Positions 35,599 through 44,783 of a DNA stretch of 64,000 nt are shown piece by piece. Position numbers and translations under genes: made by a program. Position 1 is the stretch's first letter; every line of letters starts with the position of its first letter. The DNA comes from OMIW01 sp044235645 (lineage in GTDB: Bacteria > Bdellovibrionota_C > UBA2361 > OMIW01), in NCBI GenBank assembly GCA_044235645.1, contig JBIIHQ010000001.1, positions 310,001 to 374,000 on the forward strand. The letters are read 5' to 3'. A model generated the notes under the pieces. The model was not told the DNA's origin and did not search any database. It worked only from the letters and a program-made list of their open reading frames with translations.

Positions 35599-36987
35599 TC
35601 ACATAACCTTTCTGCCCGCGTGAGTTAGCATGATATCGGTGAGCGATCTGCCATTCTTTTCGGCCAAGCTATTGATAACATCTCCGAGAGGCTCGGCAAG
35701 CGAGACGAGATGAATGAGGTCACCCCGAGCCCTTCTGAGAGGTATTGAGTCAGAGACGAAGATTTCCGATATCGGCCGAATAGCTTTACCATTGACTACC
35801 TCTCGGTCGCTCCGAAAGCTCTCGATTGCATCACCAGAGAAAATCCCGTGGGTTGCCCCCGCGATTATCCTCTGTGCGCCCACATTGAGGAGAGTCCTCG
35901 CGGCCATCCTCATCGTGTGACCTGTGTCGATCATGTCGTCAAGTATGAGAACAGTTTTACCGGAGAGATCGATTCTACCACCCCTCATGTGAACGCTGTT
36001 CACCTCATTCACTTCAACCCTATCTTTGGACATTTGAAGGAAGGTGGTCGATTTTCCCAAAATCTCGCAGATGAGAGATCTGGTCCTGTCATCCTTCAGC
36101 CGTTTGCCCATGCCTTCATCCGGGAGAGCAACAACAAAATCGGCGTCAGGGAATCGCTCCGCAACCTCCCGTGCTATCATAGGCAGCGCTGATAGATTAG
36201 ATAAGGGAACGTCTGAAAAACCCTCGGCTTGACCAGCATGAAGGTCGAAGCAAACGAAATGATCAACTCCTTGCGACTGAAGTATCCGCGTGATGGCAGC
36301 TGCTGATATCGGAATTCCATCGCAGACTCGCTTATCACCCCTCTGGTAGGGGAAACTCGGTGCAATGACGGTAATTCGGGAAGCTCCCGACCGTCGGACG
36401 GCGTCCACTTGGAGCATAAGCTCGATCAAAGGATCGTTCGTTATGCCATCTGACTGATAGATGAGGAATACATCTTTCCACATCATGCTTGAGGAGAGAG
36501 TGGGCATTATTTCGCCGTTAGCAAATGAGGTGAGGACAGCACGTGATGCCTTCACTTGACTGGTGTGAGCAAGCTTTCCAAAGAAATGTGGTTCGAGTGC
36601 TCCTGCGACGATTGCTGCGGACGAAATGGGCTTCTCGCCTCCGGATAGATCACGCTCAAGCGGATCCCCTTTCGCCCCTAGCCTCTCTTCTCTCCAGAGT
36701 TGGGCCTCGAGAGCACTGACGACCTCGAATTTACCTCCCCCAATAAAGATGTGTGCATAGTCCTGAGATGCAAGTGATTGATCGAGCAGATTTTCTATCT
36801 CTGAGGCAGATTCAATATCGTCTGGCAGAGGTCCTGAGTTTCGGAGAGTAATCCGGGTTGGCTTGTTGATTTCTTGACATCTTCCGGGTTGCACAGTTGT
36901 ACCAAGGATCGGATTCCGGTGAAATGAAGCGTCATCAAAGTTATCCGTTCGACCCGTTGAGTCTGGGCAAATGTGGCTAGTATTCAT
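35599..36987 (-). CDS. prs: ribose-phosphate pyrophosphokinase (PRPP synthetase) with N-terminal extension
   Basis: The C-terminal 330 residues are a PRPP synthetase, which makes PRPP from ribose 5-phosphate and ATP. Visible motifs are FPYQRGDKR (212-220, the counterpart of the family's YARQDRK), DLHAGQAEGF (248-257) and the PRPP-binding loop ILDDMIDTGHT (348-358). The first 130 residues are extra: ordinary Prs is about 315 residues long. The extension contains YAHIFIGGGKFEVVSALEAQ and a GG-containing stretch, and I do not recognise it. It is the first gene of the minus-strand NAD cluster and supplies the cosubstrate of the pncB product. A housekeeping prs probably exists elsewhere, making this a dedicated copy, by inference. 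The start has no strong Shine-Dalgarno sequence. Confidence 0.87.
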   Translation of the reverse strand: MNTSHICPDSTGRTDNFDDASFHRNPILGTTVQPGRCQEINKPTRITLRNSGPLPDDIESASEIENLLDQSLASQDYAHIFIGGGKFEVVSALEAQLWREERLGAKGDPLERDLSGGEKPISSAAIVAGALEPHFFGKLAHTSQVKASRAVLTSFANGEIMPTLSSSMMWKDVFLIYQSDGITNDPLIELMLQVDAVRRSGASRITVIAPSFPYQRGDKRVCDGIPISAAAITRILQSQGVDHFVCFDLHAGQAEGFSDVPLSNLSALPMIAREVAERFPDADFVVALPDEGMGKRLKDDRTRSLICEILGKSTTFLQMSKDRVEVNEVNSVHMRGGRIDLSGKTVLILDDMIDTGHTMRMAARTLLNVGAQRIIAGATHGIFSGDAIESFRSDREVVNGKAIRPISEIFVSDSIPLRRARGDLIHLVSLAEPLGDVINSLAEKNGRSLTDIMLTHAGRKVM

Positions 36988-37283
36988 TATTTTAAGTTTT
37001 TAATATGGGTTTTCCAAATGGGAGAAGCGGGGATTGTATATCGATTGTGAGATAATGTGACCAATTACTCTCATAAATATCAGTATACATGGCTAGTTCT
37101 GTTCATTAGCTCATTCCTTCATGGAAGATCTTTTAGGCAGTTTTTGGTGGATCTTTAGCGAGGAGGATTTTCGAAGGGGGTGGTATGAGAGGTTCATCAG
37201 CATTGTGTTACTCTTCGATCTGCCTTTCAGATGATGATATCCTCTCTGGCGCTCGAAGTATGATCCATTTCACCTGAACTACC
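36988..37283. other. divergent intergenic region upstream of prs and the ABC-F gene
   Basis: AT-rich, with ATAAATATC near 37073, which resembles the 9-bp motif before pncB at seven of nine positions. Promoters for both divergent genes should be here, but no consensus pair stands out. Confidence 0.35.
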
Positions 37284-39074
37284 ATGAAAGCCATCGTCCT
37301 ACACAACCTTGCTATCCGTCAGTCGGGTCGGTCCCTTTTTGAGGGAGTATCTCTGGTGATCAGGGAGGATGAGCGGGTTGGTCTGATTGGGAGGAATGGA
37401 TGCGGGAAATCGACGCTTCTGCGAATAATGTCGGGATTGGTTGAGCCGGATGAGGGTAGTGTTACCGTGTCCCCGGCATTATCGCTCGGGATGCTACCTC
37501 AAGAGAGCGAGACGATTTCGCCGGGGGTCTCGATCCAGGAGTGGATGACTGAGCGGCTGGGAGGTACTCTCTCGCTTGAGGGGCAGACGGCTCTCTCTCG
37601 GTGTGGTTTTCGCGATATTGAATCGGGGGCGGACATCCTCTCCGGGGGATGGAGGAAGCGGCTTGATATGGCGCTTTTGCTGGCGCAGTGCCGTGATGTT
37701 CTCCTGCTTGATGAACCGACGAACCACCTCGATACCGAGGGGCTTTTGTGGCTTGAGGCTACCCTCTCCCGTCATCGGGGTGGCTTCGTCATGGTTACTC
37801 ACGATCGCTCGATGCTTGAGCGAAGCTGCAATCGTATCGTTGAGATTAATCCGGCATTCCCCGGAGGGCTTCTCGATGTGAGTGGGTCGTATCGGGTGTT
37901 TCGGGAACGCCGAGAGGAGGTATTACAATCGTTGGTGGCGGAGCAGCAGCGGATTCGCAATCGCGCGCACCGTGAGCAGGAGTGGCTTCGAGCGGGGGTT
38001 AAGGCGCGCACAACAAAGTCGCAGGCCAGAATTGACCAGGCTCACGAGCTTCAGGCGAGGCTAGCGGATCTCAACCGTCGGGTGCGAACGGAGCGCTCCA
38101 CGACGATATCATTTGAGAGTTCAGGTCATCGATCCGGTGAGGTAATTTCTCTTGTCGATGTCTCCCTTGAGCGGGGTCAGCGACGATTATTTTCGGGGGT
38201 TACGCTATCACTTAATGCTGGTGATGCCCTCGGCATTGTTGGGCCAAACGGCAGCGGTAAATCCTCGCTCCTGAAGCTTCTGGCGGGAGAGCTTCCTCCA
38301 ACGTCGGGAACTATCGCTCGAGGCGCATCACTCTCGCTTTCGTACTTCGACCAGCATCGAGCGGCGATTGATCCCATGCTTACGCTGAGCAAGGCGCTCG
38401 CGCCAAACGGTGATCAAGTGGTCTTTAGCGGTCGAGCATATCCCGTCGCTGCCTGGGCGGATCGTTTTCTGTTTACTCGTTCTCAGTTGATGTCGTCGGT
38501 TGGTTCACTTTCAGGAGGGGAGCGTGCGCGGCTCCTCGTCGCGCGATTAATGCTTAGTAATGCATCGCTTCTTATTCTCGATGAGCCGACGAACGATCTT
38601 GATATCGCAACCCTAGAGGCGCTTGAGGAGGCCCTTTCAGAGTATGCGGGGACTATTGTGATGGTGAGTCACGATCGATTTTTCCTGAGTGAAGTGTGCT
38701 CCGGATTTGTGGGCCTTGATGGGAGAGGAGGGCTGACGGCATATGCATCGTATGAACAGTGGGAGGAGGATTTTCGGCATCGTGGGCCCGGAAGTGCCGG
38801 AGCGGAAGAAGGGGTGGCCACTCAGGGAGGGGCTTCAGAGCGGCCGATCCGCAAGGGGCTCGCACCCGCGGAGCGGAAGGAACACCAGGCGCTTGAGCGA
38901 AAGATAGCGCAGATTGAGCAGACGTTAGCAGAGTTGTCAGGTCAGCTTGAAAGGGCTTCGGCCACAGGAGTAGGCAATATCGTGACCCTCGCAGAGAATA
39001 TTCATGAGACGCAGCAGCAGCTCGATAGCCTAATTGAGCGGTGGGGGGCGTTGGAGGAGTTGAGGATGGGGTGA
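37284..39074 (+). CDS. uup: ABC-F family ATPase, Uup type
   Basis: A 596-residue soluble protein with two ABC domains and no membrane segments. The first has Walker A GRNGCGKST, signature LSGGWRKRL and Walker B LLLDEPTNHLD. The second has GPNGSGKSS, LSGGERARL and LILDEPTNDLD. The linker between them is the charged P-site tRNA-interaction helix region (EQQRIRNRAHREQEWLRAG). A C-terminal coiled coil (residues about 525-595, ERKEHQALERKIAQIEQ...) is characteristic of Uup, an ABC-F protein linked to ribosomes and DNA repair. EttA and antibiotic-resistance ABC-Fs lack this tail. It is divergent from the NAD cluster and probably not related to it. Confidence 0.9.
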   Translation: MKAIVLHNLAIRQSGRSLFEGVSLVIREDERVGLIGRNGCGKSTLLRIMSGLVEPDEGSVTVSPALSLGMLPQESETISPGVSIQEWMTERLGGTLSLEGQTALSRCGFRDIESGADILSGGWRKRLDMALLLAQCRDVLLLDEPTNHLDTEGLLWLEATLSRHRGGFVMVTHDRSMLERSCNRIVEINPAFPGGLLDVSGSYRVFRERREEVLQSLVAEQQRIRNRAHREQEWLRAGVKARTTKSQARIDQAHELQARLADLNRRVRTERSTTISFESSGHRSGEVISLVDVSLERGQRRLFSGVTLSLNAGDALGIVGPNGSGKSSLLKLLAGELPPTSGTIARGASLSLSYFDQHRAAIDPMLTLSKALAPNGDQVVFSGRAYPVAAWADRFLFTRSQLMSSVGSLSGGERARLLVARLMLSNASLLILDEPTNDLDIATLEALEEALSEYAGTIVMVSHDRFFLSEVCSGFVGLDGRGGLTAYASYEQWEEDFRHRGPGSAGAEEGVATQGGASERPIRKGLAPAERKEHQALERKIAQIEQTLAELSGQLERASATGVGNIVTLAENIHETQQQLDSLIERWGALEELRMG

Positions 39075-39401
39075 GAGGGCACTCTGATTTATGTTCGCAC
39101 CGTCGGATGCTGACTCTCTCAGGGTTGATTCTATGGAGAAATAAGCGAAATTAAGGGTAAATTCGGTCGAAAAAGACCTCGAGGGGTTTAACGTTTCTTA
39201 ACTTTTGAGGTTCCGGTCCTGGGTGCTTTCGGTCATAGGTTCCCTCCCGCCAATGTGTGTAAACTTTCGGATAAGCGCCTAAAATATTTCAATTGGGCCA
39301 TTTTTACCCTATGATAGAGGGAAGGGCGGATAAAAGGTGAATGAGTACCCGGACCGCGGAGCTACCAGCTTCAGGTAGCTCCGCGTTGACGGAAGGGGGT
39401 A
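39075..39401. other. intergenic after uup
   Basis: No recognisable gene. A 38-codon frame opens at ATG 39340, behind AAAGGTG, and stops at 39457. It runs in a different frame from the following gene and spans the hairpin at 39355-39385. A GGTC-GAAAAA-GACC hairpin lies near 39160. No clear terminator for uup. Confidence 0.4.
39355..39385. repeat. perfect 12-bp hairpin (CGCGGAGCTACC / GGTAGCTCCGCG)
   Basis: Two perfectly complementary 12-base arms are separated by seven bases. There is no T-tract on either strand, so a classical terminator is unlikely. It sits 16 bases upstream of the GTG start of the hypothetical gene and could control its translation, or be a protein-binding or replication-related site. 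Confidence 0.6.
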
Positions 39402-39830
39402 GTGTCGGAGGGGGCAGTGACTCAGAGGCAAGGTTCGAGAAACAGAAATTTTGCTGAAAGGGAGGGATTATCGCTGCCACCAATTCCTCGGCAGGGCCAA
39501 GATCCATCGCAGGGCGCACCAGAGAAGGCCCAATCAGAGGGGTGCCGTCCTATCAGCTTTGTGATTAGACAAACCCAAGGTCCCGGTGTTAGTGGAGAGG
39601 AATCGTTGGCGGTGCTGCCGGGAGCATCCGACGAACCGCCAGATTGGCTGGAAAACGGAGAGCCTCCCGATATCGATTCCGATAAAGTAACGCAATGGAT
39701 TGAGGACTCTCGCAGCCAGCAAGGATTCTGCACGTTAGTCGATGCCAGGGAATTTGTGGAAAAGATGAGGATTCTTCGGGAACAACTTAAACTCCCAAGA
39801 GCGGAGGAAGAACCGGAGGGTGCCCCGTAA
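39402..39830 (+). CDS. hypothetical acidic protein
   Basis: A 142-residue frame whose GTG start is uncertain: 39402, or 39417 behind GGAGGGG. The N-terminal half is low-complexity, rich in Gln, Arg, Gly and Pro. The C-terminal half looks like a folded domain, DIDSDKVTQWIEDS then TLVDAREFVEKMRILREQLKLP, which should form amphipathic helices, with an acidic tail. No family is recognised. A frame opening upstream at 39340 is offset by two bases and stops at 39457. If both were one gene, a frameshift would lie near 39440. The strong hairpin upstream may influence its expression. Confidence 0.45.
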   Translation: MSEGAVTQRQGSRNRNFAEREGLSLPPIPRQGQDPSQGAPEKAQSEGCRPISFVIRQTQGPGVSGEESLAVLPGASDEPPDWLENGEPPDIDSDKVTQWIEDSRSQQGFCTLVDAREFVEKMRILREQLKLPRAEEEPEGAP

Positions 39831-39897
39831 AGTTGAATCCTCTATCCCATACTCGCAGTGTTTAATAATAGGCGGTTACCCTTAGGAGAGCCCCCGA

Positions 39898-40407
39898 TCA
39901 GTCGATTGGCCGCTGGTCCGGTGGACGAATCATATCAAAATGCTCGATACCCACATCGAGATAGCTCTCCGAGGTAACCTCAAAACCGAATGCCTCGTAA
40001 AACCGCCGAAGATACGACTGTGCTGATATCTTAATCGGTGGATTGTCGAACTGGTCGCGAATAAATAACAGAGCCTCGTTGATAACCCTCTTCCCCAAAC
40101 CGGTTCCTCGCCATGGGGCGGTAGTGAGGACGCGCCCGAATGATGCGAATCGGTTGTGCTTCGTGTTCGGAGGGAGGACCCGTAGGTATCCTGCTAAGGA
40201 GAGGCTTGGCCTCGTCGAGTCAGCACAATCCCACATGATACCGTGCCACGCGATCTCATCGTATTGGTCGGCGTCGAGATAGTTGCACTGTTGCTCTAAG
40301 ATAAAAACTTCTTGGCGCGCCCGCATAATAGAGAGCAGTTCGCGGGGGGCAAGGTCGGCGAGGGTGGCCCATTGAAGGGGACGCAGAGGGGGACAGATCA
40401 CATTCAT
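39898..40407 (-). CDS. elaA: ElaA-like GNAT acetyltransferase
   Basis: A GNAT-fold N-acetyltransferase of the ElaA group, about 169 residues. Diagnostic stretches are RQEVFILEQQCNYLDADQYD near the N-terminus, the acetyl-CoA loop TTAPWRGTGLGKRVINEAL, and the C-terminal pattern ISAQSYLRRFYEAFGFEV then YLDVGIEHFDM. The biological substrate of ElaA is not established. I start at 40407 to match family length. An ATG at 40431 would add eight residues, and neither has a good ribosome binding site. It is convergent with the preceding hypothetical gene and divergent from the epimerase gene. Confidence 0.85.
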   Translation of the reverse strand: MNVICPPLRPLQWATLADLAPRELLSIMRARQEVFILEQQCNYLDADQYDEIAWHGIMWDCADSTRPSLSLAGYLRVLPPNTKHNRFASFGRVLTTAPWRGTGLGKRVINEALLFIRDQFDNPPIKISAQSYLRRFYEAFGFEVTSESYLDVGIEHFDMIRPPDQRPID

Positions 40408-40540
40408 CCTCAGAGGATACCGGGTGATCATAACGCTATCAAGATTGCGAGATCTGCTTTCGGCTTTACCCCAACCTTGCACCCCCCACCCCGATCAGCT
40501 ACCCTCCACGCAACAATAGTTTCAATTTACCGCTCAAATC

Positions 40541-41485
40541 ATGAAGATAGTTATCACAGGAGCTGCTGGATTTATCGGTTCTCACCTTGCCGAACGGCTG
40601 CGGGGTGATGGGTGTGATGTGGTGGGGATTGATAGTTTTTCTGACTACTACGATGTGGGGCTGAAGGAGCGGAATACCGCTGAGCTTGTTCAGCAAGGGA
40701 TTAAAGTGGTGCATGCTGACCTTGCCGCTTCGGTGGATGAGGGGGTTATTCGTGAGGTTCTTCGAGAGGCAGAGGTGGTCGTTCACCTTGCGGCACAGCC
40801 GGGTATTTCCGCGGTAACTCCGTTCGATGATTACTTGCGTAACAATATCATCGCCACCGAGCGGCTTCTGATGGCGTGTGAGGGTGCCTCTAATCTTAAC
40901 CTCTTCTTAAACGTGGCGACATCCTCGGTGTATGGGTTTCACGCGACCGATAGTGAAGATGTGGCTCCTCGTCCAGCGTCGTGGTACGGGGCGACGAAGT
41001 TAGGAGCAGAGAGTCTCGTCATGGCCCGTTTTCGAGGGGCGGGATTCCCCGCAACCTCGTTCCGTCTCTTTTCGGTTTATGGCCCGCGTGAACGGCCTGA
41101 CAAAGTCTTTCCGATCCTTACCAAGGCGTTGCTCAATGATACTGACTTTCCTCTCTTTGACGGAAGCGAGCATCACCGTCGTAGTTTTACCTTTGTCTCC
41201 GATATAGTTGATGGATTAGTCGCCGCCATTTCGCAACGCGATCGGGTGGTAGGTGAAATTTTCAATATTGGAGCTGATACGAGTATCACAACGGGAGAAG
41301 CAATCAGCATCGTTGAGCAAATAGTGGGTCGAGCGGCCCGGATTAAGCGGTTGCCACGACGGCCGGGGGACCAGCTTGAGACCCGAGCCAATATAGAGAA
41401 AATTCGACGGGTGCTCGGGTACCAGCCGAGAGTGAACCCCGCAGAGGGGCTTGCCCAGTATGTCGCATGGGCCCGGGCACGGTAG
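40541..41485 (+). CDS. NAD-dependent NDP-sugar epimerase/dehydratase
   Basis: An extended short-chain dehydrogenase of 314 residues. The N-terminal Rossmann motif is GAAGFIGSHLAERL. The catalytic residues are in NVATSSVYG (Ser/Thr) and SWYGATKLGAE (YxxxK). FRLFSVYGPRERPD is the sugar-nucleotide binding segment. It resembles UDP-glucuronate 4-epimerase or UDP-glucose 4-epimerase. The exact sugar cannot be read from these motifs. No polysaccharide genes are adjacent, so it could serve lipopolysaccharide or glycan synthesis elsewhere. Confidence 0.88.
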   Translation: MKIVITGAAGFIGSHLAERLRGDGCDVVGIDSFSDYYDVGLKERNTAELVQQGIKVVHADLAASVDEGVIREVLREAEVVVHLAAQPGISAVTPFDDYLRNNIIATERLLMACEGASNLNLFLNVATSSVYGFHATDSEDVAPRPASWYGATKLGAESLVMARFRGAGFPATSFRLFSVYGPRERPDKVFPILTKALLNDTDFPLFDGSEHHRRSFTFVSDIVDGLVAAISQRDRVVGEIFNIGADTSITTGEAISIVEQIVGRAARIKRLPRRPGDQLETRANIEKIRRVLGYQPRVNPAEGLAQYVAWARAR

Positions 41486-41528
41486 TCGAGGGGTATGCTA
41501 AAGCAACCAAGTAACGGGATGCATCCCC

Positions 41529-44500
41529 TCAGCATGTGTTTCGCAAAGAGTGGATTGCCTCTGCTCTGCCTCTTTTCCTATCCTCGATGAAAGCAAGGAG
41601 GACGGGGAGGACCACGAGAGTGAGCGCGGTGGATGATATGATCCCGCCGATGACGACGGTAGCAAGTGGCCGTTGAACTTCCGAGCCGGTTCCTTGGGAG
41701 ACTGCCATAGGAATAAATCCAAGTGATGCGACCAGCGCTGTCATCAGGACAGGACGAAGTCGAGAGACCGATGCTTCGATGATGCTAGTTGCTGGATCAT
41801 CGGCGTCGGCTGTACGACCCTTTGCGAAGCTCACTAGTACTAAGCCATTGAGAACGGAGACCCCACATAGAGCAATAAAGCCCACGGCGGCCGATATTGA
41901 AAGAGGTATACCGCGCAGCCACAATGCAAGCATTCCACCTGAAAGCGCGAACGGAATACCGGTGAAAACGAGCAGGGAAAGGGTCAAGGACCGGAGCGTC
42001 ACCATGATAAGGATAAATATTGCGCTAAGGACCAGCGGTACGATCACAACAAGTCGAGATTGAGCCGAAAGGAGATGTTCAAATTGACCGCCCCACGCAA
42101 TCCAGTACCCCTCGGGAAGGGGAACACTTGCTGCGATCCGCGACTGAGCCTCTGCAACAAACGATCCGAGATCGCGATTTCGAACATTAGCGGTAACAAC
42201 GCACCGTCGCTTGCCGTCCTCGCGGCTGATCTGATTGGGCGATTCGATAATCGCGATGTCACTCACCTCTCCGAGCGAGATGGAGGGCCGGTCGGTGACC
42301 TCCGGTTTGATAGTTGAGTGTCGAGAGAGGAGGGAGGTGGTGGCCTCCCGGTCCTCAGAGGCAGGGAGAGGGATTGGGAGATTGGCAATCGCGCGTCTGT
42401 CTGTTCGGAGGGAGGGGGCAAATCGGAGAACGATCGGGATACGGCGATCGCCTGAAAAAAAGGTACTGATAGTTTCCCCGGTGTGGCCGATGGTCGCAAT
42501 CTCTTGGATATCGGTCGGATTGAGTCCGAATGATGCCAAGGTCTCCCGTCGAGGAGTGACCGTTATAATGGGGAGGCCGGTGACCTGTTCTACTTTTACA
42601 TCGGAGGCCCCCGGAATTGTCGCGAGAATGGATTGAATCTGTTCTCCCGTTTCGAACAGTTGTTCCGTCGAATCTCCGAATACCTTCACTGCAACGTCAC
42701 TCCTCACCCCCGCAATCAGCTCGTTAAAGCGCATTTGTATCGGTTGTGTAAATTCGTAATTGTTGCCCGGAATAGGGGAAACTACCCTCTCGAGGTCGGC
42801 GACAACGTGAGTTTTCGGCTTTCGCGGATTGGGCCATTCATCGCGGGGCTTCAATATGACAAAGCCATCGGCAACGCTTGGCGGCATCGGATCAGTTGCT
42901 ATCTCTGCGGTTCCTATCTTTGCGAAGGTGTATTTTACCTCGGGTAGTTTCTTGATTACCTCCTCGAGATCGTGCTGCATCTCGACAGCTTGTGTCAGTG
43001 ATGTTCCAGGAATGCGGAGTGCATGGAGTGCGATGTCTCCCTCGTCGAGGGAGGGGATGAACTCGGACCCCTGCATCCGTCCGAGGTGGAGGGAAAGACC
43101 AAAGATAGTAGTGCTCGCACCGATGATTACCAAGGGAAATTTCATGCATGCTTGGAGAGTCGAACGATAGCTCTGAGCGAAGGCTCTCATTATCGGGGAG
43201 GGAGGACGGATGGGACCGCTGAGGAAGGTCGCAATCGCGGCGGGGACAAAGGTGAGCGATGCGATGAATGCTGAGGCGAGGGCGAGCAGAACCGTATATG
43301 CCATCGGTTGATACATTTTGCCCTCGATTCCTGAAAGGGTCAGAATGGGGAGATACGCCGCCATGATGATCACCTCCCCAAAGGTGCTCGCCTGACGGAC
43401 CTCGGACGAAGCGTCGAGGACCATGGCGCGTCGTTCAGAAGCAGTCGGAGGTCGCTGCTCGCGGTGAAAAAAATCCTCCATTCGTTTCAGGCAGTTCTCG
43501 ACAATAATCACGGCACCATCGACGAGTAGTCCGAAATCGAGTGCTCCGAGGCTCATGAGGTTAGCGCTCATCCTCCAATGAACCATCCCGATCAGTGAGA
43601 GGAGCATCGACAGGGGTATCACGCACGCAGTAATCAATGCGGCGCGCATGTTTCCCAGCGCGAAGAAGAGGATGGCGATAACGAGGAGGGCACCTTCAAA
43701 GAGATTTTTCTTAACAGTTGAAATGGTAGCGGAGACGAGATCCAGCCGGTTGTAGAGGGGGGTTATAATGACTTCTTTGGGCAGTGATGAGGCGATTGCC
43801 TCTATTTGCTTCGTGACACGAGCTGAGACTTCACGTCCGTTTTCTCCCATCAACATGAATACGGTGCCAAGGACTGCTTCGTGCCCATCCTTGGTTGCGG
43901 CTCCTGTACGCAACTCGGAGCCGATCTCAACTGATGCAATATCGCGGAGTCGAATCGGCGCATGCTCATGCACCCCGATTATGATGTTGCGGAGATCGTC
44001 GAGGCTCTCCGCCTGAGCGGGAATACGGATGAGAAACTGTTCGCCTCTGTCCTCGATGAATCCTGCACCGACATTCGCATTGTTGTGTGCGACTGCCTCC
44101 TTGATATCGCTGAGGGTAATTCCTCCGTATGCCTGTAATTTGTCAAGGTTGGGGGATATCACTATCTGCTTTACCGCACCCCCAATCGAATTAATCTCCA
44201 CCACACCCGGAAGGGTCCTGAGTTGAGGTTTAACTACCCAATCCTGAAGCTCGCGGAGGTCCTCAAGTGACCGAGGATTCTTTGCTTTGGGGGCGTTTTC
44301 GAGCGAGTACATCACGATTTCGCCGAGTCCCGTCGCGATCGGTCCCATGGAGGGGGAAACTCCCGCGGGAAGTCGCTCGGAAGCCTCGCGCAAACGCTCA
44401 TTGATCTGTTGGCGAGCAAAGTAAATGTTGGTTCTGTCGGTGAATATCGCGGTGACTTGTGAAAGTCCGTATCGGGAGAGTGAACGGGTATGTTCAAGAT

Positions 44501-44732
44501 TTGGGATGCCCGAGAGGATAAGCTCTATCGGCTGGGTTACCCGCTGCTCTATCTCAAGGGGCGATGCACCGGCTAGAGGGGTATTTATTTGGACCTGGAT
44601 GGTGGTGATGTCAGGGACGGCATCTACAATGAGATGCTGATACGCCGCAGCGCCTCCGAGCGCAACGAGCAGCCAAGAGGTTAGAACCAAAAAGCGATGG
44701 GTTATTGAAAACTTCAGGATTGCATCGAACAT
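41529..44732 (-). CDS. czcA: CzcA-like heavy-metal efflux RND pump
   Basis: A 1067-residue inner-membrane proton antiporter of the heavy-metal efflux RND family. It starts MFDAILKFSITHRFLVLTSW, with two large periplasmic loops and twelve membrane segments. The TM4 motif DFGLLVDGAVIIVEN matches the divalent-cation groups (CzcA/CnrA-like: Co, Zn, Cd, Ni) rather than the Cu/Ag CusA type, which usually reads DIGAMVDAAIVMIEN. It completes a czcC-czcB-czcA operon on the minus strand, starting 51 bases after czcB. No metal-sensing regulator is adjacent. Confidence 0.94.
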   Translation of the reverse strand: MFDAILKFSITHRFLVLTSWLLVALGGAAAYQHLIVDAVPDITTIQVQINTPLAGASPLEIEQRVTQPIELILSGIPNLEHTRSLSRYGLSQVTAIFTDRTNIYFARQQINERLREASERLPAGVSPSMGPIATGLGEIVMYSLENAPKAKNPRSLEDLRELQDWVVKPQLRTLPGVVEINSIGGAVKQIVISPNLDKLQAYGGITLSDIKEAVAHNNANVGAGFIEDRGEQFLIRIPAQAESLDDLRNIIIGVHEHAPIRLRDIASVEIGSELRTGAATKDGHEAVLGTVFMLMGENGREVSARVTKQIEAIASSLPKEVIITPLYNRLDLVSATISTVKKNLFEGALLVIAILFFALGNMRAALITACVIPLSMLLSLIGMVHWRMSANLMSLGALDFGLLVDGAVIIVENCLKRMEDFFHREQRPPTASERRAMVLDASSEVRQASTFGEVIIMAAYLPILTLSGIEGKMYQPMAYTVLLALASAFIASLTFVPAAIATFLSGPIRPPSPIMRAFAQSYRSTLQACMKFPLVIIGASTTIFGLSLHLGRMQGSEFIPSLDEGDIALHALRIPGTSLTQAVEMQHDLEEVIKKLPEVKYTFAKIGTAEIATDPMPPSVADGFVILKPRDEWPNPRKPKTHVVADLERVVSPIPGNNYEFTQPIQMRFNELIAGVRSDVAVKVFGDSTEQLFETGEQIQSILATIPGASDVKVEQVTGLPIITVTPRRETLASFGLNPTDIQEIATIGHTGETISTFFSGDRRIPIVLRFAPSLRTDRRAIANLPIPLPASEDREATTSLLSRHSTIKPEVTDRPSISLGEVSDIAIIESPNQISREDGKRRCVVTANVRNRDLGSFVAEAQSRIAASVPLPEGYWIAWGGQFEHLLSAQSRLVVIVPLVLSAIFILIMVTLRSLTLSLLVFTGIPFALSGGMLALWLRGIPLSISAAVGFIALCGVSVLNGLVLVSFAKGRTADADDPATSIIEASVSRLRPVLMTALVASLGFIPMAVSQGTGSEVQRPLATVVIGGIISSTALTLVVLPVLLAFIEDRKRGRAEAIHSLRNTC

Positions 44733-44783
44733 AGGTGGGTTATGAGAAGGCGGGGGAATAATGGGATGCCTGAGCTATTTCGA

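Noticed and set aside
37284..39074. Antibiotic-resistance ABC-F
   Set aside because: The C-terminal coiled coil and domain layout match Uup, which is a housekeeping protein.
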